DNA of 12,021 nucleotides from assembly GCA_002320935.1 (NCBI GenBank), contig DCLG01000023.1:38257-50277 (forward strand), given 5' to 3'. This stretch comes from Pedobacter sp. UBA1654. GTDB taxonomy: Bacteria > Bacteroidota > Bacteroidia > Sphingobacteriales > Sphingobacteriaceae. Shown here piece after piece: positions 7,601-12,021 of this stretch (position 1 is its first letter; each line of letters opens with the position of its first letter). The notes beneath the pieces are model-generated. The model searched no databases. It was not told the origin of the DNA and was given only the letters and a program-made list of their open reading frames with translations. Position numbers and translations under genes: made by a program.

Positions 7601-8803
7601 CGAACCTGCAGGCAGTCTTTCCAGTAAATTGTTGGAAGCCCGGGGAAAGTTTGGTGCTATAAAGCCAGAAGGCACCGGGGAATAGCCTGCGCCTCCTTGG
7701 ATCAGTGCGGAATTATATGGAGTATTCTCACCCAGATCCATGAAGGCCAAAACATCTCTTGAATCTGTTGTATTACCCGTTTTATTGGTAATCCAAACTT
7801 CAATCTTAGTGATGTTCACCGCTGAATTGATGGTTGGTGGATTTGCCAGTGTCCTATTGTAGTTATTTCTGAAATACTGTGCTAAAAAGTAGTGTTTATT
7901 TGCTTCATAACTGTCGCCGCTTATGCGAAACTCATTTTGCTGCGCACCATTGGCAATCCGTATCTCCCTTGACTGTGACTTCTGCTGTGTCAGAACACTG
8001 GTGGCCGTCAACTTTCCGAATTGCATCTGTGTTTTTATACCAAAAAGTGCCTGTGTTCCGGTAATGAGGCTGGTATTTAAAGGCAGGCTCACATTTCCTG
8101 CCTCAATTTTTTTAATAATGTCGTCTTCCCCTCCGGTATAATCCAGTTTAATCTGGTTCTCAAAATCGAACTGGGCCTCGGTATTGTAATTCATGTTCAG
8201 CTTCAGCTTGGTACCGATGTTACCAATCACATCCATCTGAATGCGCTGGCTGAAATCAAAGTTAGACTGTACACGTTGCCGCTGATTAAACAGCGGATTT
8301 TCATTCCTGTTAACACGGCCAAGTACAGTCAGCTCAGCTTCTCCCCGAGGTTGAATATCGATTGTGTTACCACCAAACAGCTTTTCGAAGGTCCGGCTAT
8401 TGATGGTTACCGGGGGCAAAATGCCCGTTCTGCGATAGTCAGTCACCTCCGCATCTGAGAAACTGCGCCAATGCTGCTCCTTGATCTCCGACTCCATTAG
8501 TCGCTGGTATTCTTCTATGCTTAAATATTGTGGGGTGCTTAGCAAGCGGTCGCCAATTCTGTTGCGAATAATGTATTGCTTATTGATCGGGTCATACTCC
8601 ACTTCACGTTTGAAGTTACCCGGTAAAGGCGTATAAAGCCGCAGGCTATCGCTCAGACCAAGACGAATGCGTTCCCCTATCCCGAAAGAATTCTTTATGC
8701 TATCAGGTTTGGTTTGTCTAGGTATTACTTGTGCGTAAACCTGTTGTATGCCAAAAGAAATAACCAAAAATAAAATTAAGGTAGCTGTTCTTCTCAATAG
8801 CAA
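1649..8803 (-). CDS. sprA: Type IX secretion system outer-membrane translocon SprA (Sov)
   Basis: At 2384 residues this matches the usual SprA length of about 2400. SprA is the giant 36-strand outer-membrane barrel through which T9SS cargo leaves the periplasm. In Flavobacterium johnsoniae its lateral gate is capped by PorV and its periplasmic end by a Plug protein. Residues 1-24 are a signal peptide (LLRRTATLILFLVISFG, cleavage after VYA). SprA landmarks seen in order are ITKIEVWITNKTG (about 330), GTSYLDDFEASRTVIDL (about 855), a Ca-site-like DVGLDGLSDLQEQQ (about 1098), DGEDVNRDNN (about 1189), and VWFNELRLTEFDERGGWAA (about 1534-1551). The C-terminal third is rich in alternating barrel strands and ends in FGFSLRVTLN. 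I find no cysteine in the protein. No in-frame ATG precedes residue 1; the only upstream-most starts are TTG codons at 8803 and 8797, so this gene begins with TTG. It lies 13 nt after ruvA and is probably co-transcribed with it. No cargo with a T9SS C-terminal domain and no gld/por genes are visible here. Confidence 0.97.
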   Translation of the reverse strand: MLLRRTATLILFLVISFGIQQVYAQVIPRQTKPDSIKNSFGIGERIRLGLSDSLRLYTPLPGNFKREVEYDPINKQYIIRNRIGDRLLSTPQYLSIEEYQRLMESEIKEQHWRSFSDAEVTDYRRTGILPPVTINSRTFEKLFGGNTIDIQPRGEAELTVLGRVNRNENPLFNQRQRVQSNFDFSQRIQMDVIGNIGTKLKLNMNYNTEAQFDFENQIKLDYTGGEDDIIKKIEAGNVSLPLNTSLITGTQALFGIKTQMQFGKLTATSVLTQQKSQSREIRIANGAQQNEFRISGDSYEANKHYFLAQYFRNNYNRTLANPPTINSAVNITKIEVWITNKTGNTTDSRDVLAFMDLGENTPYNSALIQGGAGYSPVPSGFIAPNFPRASNNLLERLPAGSRFTNSNDVSAFFQASGATDNFAKLTYARKLTDREYNFHPQLGYISLNNALNADEVLAVAYRYTFNGVEYQVGEFSTDISFNQSTPNVLYAKLLKNETTKTNLPIWDLMMKNIYAIGGYQISPQNFKLDIFRIDESSGIERPAITEGQRTQNRLWIDITGLDRLNQQDEKKPDGFFDFQAEHQPFGTNNPGTSGTTTSNASLSGFASNSRKGYITIDPLNGRIIFPVIEPFGNDLAAQFSPAEAALAARYTFPALYDSTQVVARQLFTRQNRYIIRGGYQSEVSSEFNLNAINVPEGSVKVFAGNIPLQEGNDYTVDYMSGRVKILNTAILSSGQPIRITTENNELFGLQQRSLFGTRLDYRASNKLNLGATIMNLSEKPLTAKVNFGEEPINNTIWGMDFNYSSPSRFLTRMVDKLPFISTKAPSAVTLFGEFAQLVPGHPNALNADGSKGGTSYLDDFEASRTVIDLKSAIAWQLSGTPQQFPESQLIDNLGYGYNRAKIAFYNIDPSFYNRTASTLPTYLRNDRNELSNHYVREIIEQEVFPFKETATGLAVNLPTLDIAYYPTLRGPYNYTSTGFGQDGKLNNPRSRWGGLFRRIESNDFESLNIEYLELWVMDPNIYKPNNSGAGDLYFNLGNISEDILKDGRKSLENGLPADNDPTKFDETNWGRVPKLQPVVQAFDNNPDIRRAQDVGLDGLSDLQEQQKFTTALNQIKAQLNPDASAALTADPSSDNFSFYRGPALDQARAGILKRYENFNGPDGNSKTAQQSQAELGLENSASTSLPDGEDVNRDNNMTQSDEYFQYKVSMRPADLEVGRNYVTDKVVSQVRLANGQTQPVTWYQLRIPLANYDQKFGNIQDFKSVRFIRMFLTDFADTAVLRFAKIQLVRGDWRQYNATNNGSELIVDPALIPAAPDNSSVELATVNIEENGKRTPIPYVVPPGIERERDFNNFRNDTRQNEQSLSLNVRNLRDGYGRATFKTGTNDFRSYKRLEMYVHLEALGNRVLNDQDVSAFIRIGTDNQDNYYEYTQPLYVTQPNTSDPAAIWPERNKIDIALERFQQAKIARNSARLPNGQAWPVNIPFDYSDGNSVITVKGQPNMSKVRLYMLGVKNPLRNPDLRPGDDGLEKDAQVWFNELRLTEFDERGGWAATAGLSAKLADFGDLNISASKSTIGFGSIEKRVSERNRADNTFFDVSSNLELGKFFPKKSGLVIPMFISASAQISTPQYDPRTPDIELKNALDPANKEEKKAILNYAQDYTTRNSINFSNVHKERTDPDKKPRLWDIENLNLSYGYTKYFHRDFINENNIQQSYRGSLEYRYAAQSKSYQPFEKLIKSNTLALLRDINFSLLPSAINFRIDFDRYYSENSLRNNDPANAIPVNTTYNKNFLVTRVYGISWNLTRSLTLDFDATNYAIIDEPEGRINGLKTDTLWQNLKRLGRTTDYNHDLNVTYNLPINKIPGLNWINVATRYGSNFNWQTEPLSTLRDPNINLGNTIQNARNIQVNPTLNFNTLYSKFGFIKRVATDQNKSAAKFFVGVLTSIKTVNAAFTQTKGTFLPGYLPGADYMGIDEVTGAPGLGFVFGSQRDLRASALARGWLTRDTLQSQLYVNTLREDLSLTSTIEPFRDLRITLTANRNRTMNFSSNFRYSNESGSFENLSPYTTGDFNISFISLRTAFSDKNGSTASGLYQRFMANRAIVSQRLGAENVNSRGLTGNFADGYNEGAQDVIVASFLAAYTGQDASSVRLKGFPKIPLPNWRINYSGLSRLAFMQETFKSIDIRHSYRSTYAVNSFNSLQQYQERDGSVSSRDLNNNFLPQYQYSQITIAEQFAPLIGVDTRLKNNLTANFEIGKSRLLGLSLANNQLAQLSENNLVFGLGYRTNRFRFPFGLFQQVRLDNNMDIKLDVAVRDNKTVIYRADVDEAEVSSGAKNIALRPSVDYMLNQRFNVRLFYDSNITKPYTSMSYNTAYSNFGFSLRVTLN

Positions 8804-8816
8804 TAAGCGTAAATAA

Positions 8817-9401
8817 TTATAGGTTTTTTAGGGCAATCTTGATCATTTGTTCAACTGTCAGATCGGTGCCGTTATTTTTAACGGCTTGATCCAGTGCCTT
8901 TTCTGCAGGTTGCTTTGCAAAGCCCAGCATCATCAATGCAGAAAGGGATTCTTCTCTGACGGTAGTATTCAGTGGTGCAGCGATCAGTGATCCCGAACCT
9001 TCTTTTTTTAGTTTATCCTGTAACTCCAACACCAGGCGCTGCGCCGATTTTGCACCAATACCTTTTATCCTTTGAATCAGGGGGAGGTCACCACTTACAA
9101 TGGCCGCCTGAATTTCATTGGGAGTAATGGATGATAACATCATCCTGCCAGTATTGGGGCCAATCCCGGATACGGAAATCAGATGAAGGAAAAGCCTGCG
9201 CTCTCCTTCATCTGCGAAACCGTACAAAGTATGTGCATCTTCTTTAATATGCAACCAGGTATACACCTTGCAGCGCTCCTGGTCAGCCAATAAGCTGTAT
9301 GTATTCAATGATATATTGATGTGATAACCGATTCCCCCGGCTTCTACAACGATATAGGCCGGACATTTAAAAGTTAGTTTCCCATCAATATAATCGAACA
9401 T
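8817..9401 (-). CDS. ruvA: Holliday junction branch migration protein RuvA
   Basis: A 194-residue protein of normal length. RuvA tetramers bind four-way DNA junctions and load the RuvB motor for branch migration in recombinational repair. Domain I (about 1-64) is the OB fold, with YIVVEAGGIGYHINISLNTY and the KEDAHTLYGF segment. Glu54-Asp55 there correspond to the acidic pin that opens base pairs at the crossover. Domain II has two helix-hairpin-helix motifs, SVSGIGPNTGRMMLSS (76-91) and RIKGIGAKSAQRLVLEL (111-127). Residues about 130-147 are the flexible linker, and 148-194 form the RuvB-binding domain III (ESLSALMMLGF). The gene starts 23 nt after maeB and ends 13 nt before sprA, with no promoter seen in either gap. 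RuvB and RuvC are not nearby. Confidence 0.97.
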   Translation of the reverse strand: MFDYIDGKLTFKCPAYIVVEAGGIGYHINISLNTYSLLADQERCKVYTWLHIKEDAHTLYGFADEGERRLFLHLISVSGIGPNTGRMMLSSITPNEIQAAIVSGDLPLIQRIKGIGAKSAQRLVLELQDKLKKEGSGSLIAAPLNTTVREESLSALMMLGFAKQPAEKALDQAVKNNGTDLTVEQMIKIALKNL

Positions 9402-9424
9402 TGTATCTTAGTATTAATCTTTCT

Positions 9425-11716
9425 TTAATTGTTTTTAGCGGCAGCTTCTTCTTCCTTAACCTGCACATCTACCACTGCAATGGTTACCATGTTCACGATC
9501 TCTCTAACCGAACTACCCAATTGAACGATATGCACCGGCTTGCGGGTTCCCAATAAGATCGGGCCTACAGCCTCTGCTCCACCAAGCTCCTGTAATAGTT
9601 TGTAAGCAATGTTACCGGACTCCAGATTCGGGAATACCAGCGTATTTGCAGGAGCATCTGCCAACCTGCTGAAAGGGAAGTTATCCTTTAGCAACTCATT
9701 GTTCATGGCAAAGTTCCCCTGCATCTCTCCGTCAACTAGAATATCAGGATGTTTTTCATGGAGGATCTTAACCGCTTTCTTAACTTTTTCAGGCACAACA
9801 CCTGTATTTGAACCAAAGTTAGAGTATGATAGCAATGCGATCCTTGGCTGAATATTGAACTTGCGCACGGCACTGTTCATCAATAGTGTAAGATCTACAA
9901 GTTCGTCTACTGTCGGATCTACGTTTACCGTCGTATCACCAAAGAAAACAGGACCTTTTTTGGTCATCATCATATACATACCCGCAACGCGGTTTACCCC
10001 CTCCTCTATACCAATTACATGAAGCGCCGGTTTAATGGTACTTGCATAGTTTTTGGTTAAACCAGAGATCATTGCATCAGCTTCGCCAAACTCAACCATA
10101 GAAGCACCGAAGTAGTTCCGGTCCCGCATTAGTTTACCCGCATCCAGTTGGGTTAAGCCTTTGCGTTGTCTCTTTTTAAACAGCGCATCAGCAAATTTCT
10201 TGCTGCGCTCAGGCTCCTGCATCGGATCAATAATCTCCACGCCATCCAGTTCAAGCGCATGTTCTTCAATGATCGCATTGATCTTGGCTATATTACCCAA
10301 AAGAATCGGGATGGCAATATGTTCTTCTTTAACGATCTGAGCCGCCTTAAGAATTTTATAGTTATCAGCTTCTGCGAATACAACACGTTTAGCCGCAGAT
10401 CTTGCGCGACTTGTTACTGCACGCATGATGGCGTCTTCACCACCCAGGCGACCTTTTAGTTCTTCTTTATACGCATCCCAGTCGGTGATTACTTTTCTTG
10501 CAACACCGGAATCGATCGCAGCTTTCGCAACAGCAGATGAAACATTCGTCATAAGACGTAGATCCATTGGCTTCGGAATGATGTAGTCACTCCCAAATTT
10601 CAGGTTCTTAGCATTGTAAGCCATGTTCACCGCTTCAGGAACAGATTTCTTTGCAAGATCTGCAATAGCGTGTACAGCAGCAATCTTCATTGCCTCGTTG
10701 ATAGTGGTAGCCCTAACATCAAGCGCACCACGGAAGATGTATGGGAAACCCAGTACGTTATTAACCTGGTTAGGATAATCTGAACGACCGGTAGCCATAA
10801 TAAGATCTTCCCGCGAGCTGATGGCAAGATCATAAGCAATCTCAGGATTTGGATTCGCCATTGCGAACACAATCGGGTTCTTAGCCATTGATTTCAACAT
10901 CTCTACAGAAACACAATCTGCCGAAGAAAGACCGATAAATACATCGGCGTCAACCATAGCGTCTTCAAGCGTATCAATCTCACGTGCAGTAGCAAATTCA
11001 GATTTGATGGCATCGAGCTGCTCACGTGTTGCACGGATTACGCCTGAACGATCCAGCATCACGATATTCTCCTTCTTTGCACCTAAAGAAACATACAGGC
11101 GGGTACATGAAATCGCTGCAGCACCTGCACCGTTTACCACGATCCTGACATCTTCAAGGTTTTTGCCCTGCAGCTCACATGCATTTAACAATGCAGCTGC
11201 AGAGATAATGGCGGTACCGTGCTGATCGTCGTGCATCACCGGGATGTTCATCACTTCTTTCAGGCGACGCTCGATTTCAAAACACTCTGGTGCCTTAATG
11301 TCTTCCAGATTTACCCCACCGAAGGTAGGCTCAAGTGCTTTGACAATATTTACAAATTCATCTATATTTTTAGTGTTCAACTCCAGATCGAATACATCGA
11401 TATCTGCGAAGATTTTAAAAAGAAGGCCTTTACCTTCCATTACGGGTTTACTCGCTTCAGGACCGATATCACCAAGCCCAAGCACCGCTGTACCATTACT
11501 GATTACAGCAACAAGGTTGCCCTTTGCGGTATATTTGTAAACATCTTCAGTGTGATCAGCAATACGCAGACAAGGCTCAGCAACGCCGGGAGAGTAGGCT
11601 AATGTCAAATCTCTCTGAGAGGCTGTTGGTTTCGTAGGAATAACCTGGATTTTACCCGGTCTGCCCTGCGCGTGATAATCTAGTGCATCTTGCTTCTTAT
11701 TCGTTTTACTCATCAT
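9425..11716 (-). CDS. maeB: NADP-dependent malic enzyme (MaeB type, with C-terminal phosphotransacetylase-like domain)
   Basis: A 763-residue cytoplasmic enzyme of normal MaeB length that oxidatively decarboxylates malate to pyruvate, giving NADPH in this family. Residues about 1-160 are the malic N-terminal domain: [12 protein letters not shown] with catalytic Tyr41, [20 protein letters not shown] with catalytic Lys96, and metal ligands Glu138-Asp139 and Asp163 in [10 protein letters not shown]. Residues about 165-400 form the nucleotide-binding domain ([11 protein letters not shown] at 194-204, AMANPNPEI at 285-293). Residues about 430-755 are a phosphotransacetylase-like domain ([48 protein letters not shown]). 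That domain is allosteric rather than catalytic in studied relatives, sensing acetyl-CoA. Two ATGs lie in tandem (11716, 11713). The second gives the MSK start I would expect and is equally possible; an AAGGAA stretch precedes them. First gene of the likely maeB-ruvA-sprA unit. Confidence 0.97.
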   Translation of the reverse strand: MMSKTNKKQDALDYHAQGRPGKIQVIPTKPTASQRDLTLAYSPGVAEPCLRIADHTEDVYKYTAKGNLVAVISNGTAVLGLGDIGPEASKPVMEGKGLLFKIFADIDVFDLELNTKNIDEFVNIVKALEPTFGGVNLEDIKAPECFEIERRLKEVMNIPVMHDDQHGTAIISAAALLNACELQGKNLEDVRIVVNGAGAAAISCTRLYVSLGAKKENIVMLDRSGVIRATREQLDAIKSEFATAREIDTLEDAMVDADVFIGLSSADCVSVEMLKSMAKNPIVFAMANPNPEIAYDLAISSREDLIMATGRSDYPNQVNNVLGFPYIFRGALDVRATTINEAMKIAAVHAIADLAKKSVPEAVNMAYNAKNLKFGSDYIIPKPMDLRLMTNVSSAVAKAAIDSGVARKVITDWDAYKEELKGRLGGEDAIMRAVTSRARSAAKRVVFAEADNYKILKAAQIVKEEHIAIPILLGNIAKINAIIEEHALELDGVEIIDPMQEPERSKKFADALFKKRQRKGLTQLDAGKLMRDRNYFGASMVEFGEADAMISGLTKNYASTIKPALHVIGIEEGVNRVAGMYMMMTKKGPVFFGDTTVNVDPTVDELVDLTLLMNSAVRKFNIQPRIALLSYSNFGSNTGVVPEKVKKAVKILHEKHPDILVDGEMQGNFAMNNELLKDNFPFSRLADAPANTLVFPNLESGNIAYKLLQELGGAEAVGPILLGTRKPVHIVQLGSSVREIVNMVTIAVVDVQVKEEEAAAKNN

Positions 11717-11761
11717 ACTTCCTTCTTAACTAATGCTTCTTATTCTGTCCTTTTGAAATGC

Positions 11762-11794
11762 CAAAGTTACAATTCTTTTATCCGGCAATCACAA
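11762..11794 (-). promoter_or_regulatory. Candidate promoter for maeB-ruvA-sprA
   Basis: The minus strand has TAACTTTG at 11769-11762, an exact TAnnTTTG -7 box. Two TTG triplets lie upstream, at 11788-11786 (16-nt gap) and 11794-11792 (22-nt gap). Neither has the 19-nt spacing seen at gcvH, so the -33 assignment is uncertain. Transcription would start near 11755, giving a leader of about 38 nt. No other TAnnTTTG was found between here and sprA on this strand in the two intergenic gaps, so it may also drive sprA. Confidence 0.55.
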
Positions 11795-11921
11795 TAAAAT
11801 TCAAGGTATTGAAATGTAGAAGTGCTGGCACACAATATAATATTTAGTTGTGGCAGGAACAAAGTAGCTTAGTTGATGGCGCGTAATTAGAAAGATTGTT
11901 GCGAATAGGTATACCGAACCA
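11795..11921. other. Intergenic stretch with no recognised gene
   Basis: Together with the flanking sequence this makes about 305 bp upstream of maeB without a firm gene. It holds an AT-rich patch near 11821-11836 (AATATAATATT) flanked by CACAA/TTGTG arms that form a loose inverted repeat about 50 nt upstream of the maeB -7 box. This could be an upstream promoter element or a regulator site. I see no tRNA, no strong terminator and no convincing ORF. Confidence 0.4.
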
Positions 11922-11958
11922 CCCATATTCAGCTACCGTTGTAGATCATCAATATGGG
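11922..11958. repeat. Perfect 8-bp inverted repeat, CCCATATT / AATATGGG
   Basis: The arms are at 11922-11929 and 11951-11958, separated by 21 nt and not extendable outward. The right arm contains the ATG of the possible divergent plus-strand gene, and a one-mismatch -7 box (TACCGTTG, 11934-11941) lies between the arms. It could be an operator or an RNA stem hiding the start codon. A repeat of this size can also arise by chance in 300 bp. Confidence 0.3.
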
Positions 11959-12021
11959 ACACCATCTGAATAAAACAACTGCAAAGCCTGATGTAAAAAA
12001 CCGTATAAACAAGAAAAGCCT
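11954..12021 (+). CDS. Possible start of a divergent gene, cut by the right window edge
   Basis: An ATG at 11954 opens a frame that runs for 22 codons to the window edge without a stop (MGHHLNKTTAKPDVKNRINK, then KS). The frame is closed upstream by a TAG at 11942-11944. The peptide is hydrophilic, rich in Lys and Asn, and has no signal peptide or membrane segment. I do not recognise the family. A one-mismatch -7 box (TACCGTTG, 11934-11941) would give a very short leader, like that of gcvH. A gene divergent from maeB would fit the layout here, but so short an open frame could be chance. Confidence 0.38.
   Translation, partial: MGHHLNKTTAKPDVKNRINKKS

Noticed and set aside
11219..11602. Plus-strand ORF of 127 codons opposite the start of maeB
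   Set aside because: It is fully inside maeB on the other strand, its composition does not resemble a protein family, and maeB is unambiguous here.

Overview
The window looks like chromosomal DNA of a Bacteroidota bacterium, most likely of the Sphingobacteriales (Pedobacter/Mucilaginibacter-like). This rests on a full-length SprA translocon of the type IX secretion system (T9SS), Bacteroidota-type promoter boxes (TAnnTTTG, once with an upstream TTTG), weak Shine-Dalgarno signals, and an outer-membrane barrel protein with an N-terminal carboxypeptidase-regulatory-like domain. The family-level placement is inferred from protein character, without any database search.

All firmly identified genes lie on the minus strand, so they read from right to left. 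Transcription probably starts near 11755, from a TAnnTTTG box upstream of maeB (malic enzyme fused to a phosphotransacetylase-like domain). It continues through ruvA (Holliday-junction helicase subunit) into sprA (2384 residues, about 60 % of the window). The gaps are 23 and 13 nt and hold no recognisable promoter, so maeB-ruvA-sprA looks like one transcription unit. A second promoter, with good -33 and -7 boxes, sits in the sprA-gcvH gap. It should drive gcvH (lipoyl carrier of glycine cleavage), a VanZ-like small membrane protein 3 nt further on, and a 44-residue lipoprotein gene that overlaps the vanZ-like gene by 11 nt.

After a 129-nt spacer, which holds a further -7 box and a potentially structured leader, comes the first 181 codons of an outer-membrane beta-barrel protein cut by the left edge of the window. 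At the right edge, upstream of maeB, is about 305 bp without a firm gene. It carries the maeB promoter, an 8-bp inverted repeat, and the possible first 22 codons of a divergent plus-strand gene.

Functionally the window mixes housekeeping genes (malate to pyruvate with NADPH, recombination, one-carbon metabolism) with cell-envelope genes (T9SS translocon, barrel protein, lipoprotein, VanZ-like protein). I recall the order ruvA-sprA-gcvH-vanZ as recurring in Bacteroidota. I see no mobile element, CRISPR array, tRNA or rRNA. I do not see a wholly new system. The items most worth checking are the tiny lipoprotein gene, the TTG start of sprA, and the right-edge divergent start with its inverted repeat.
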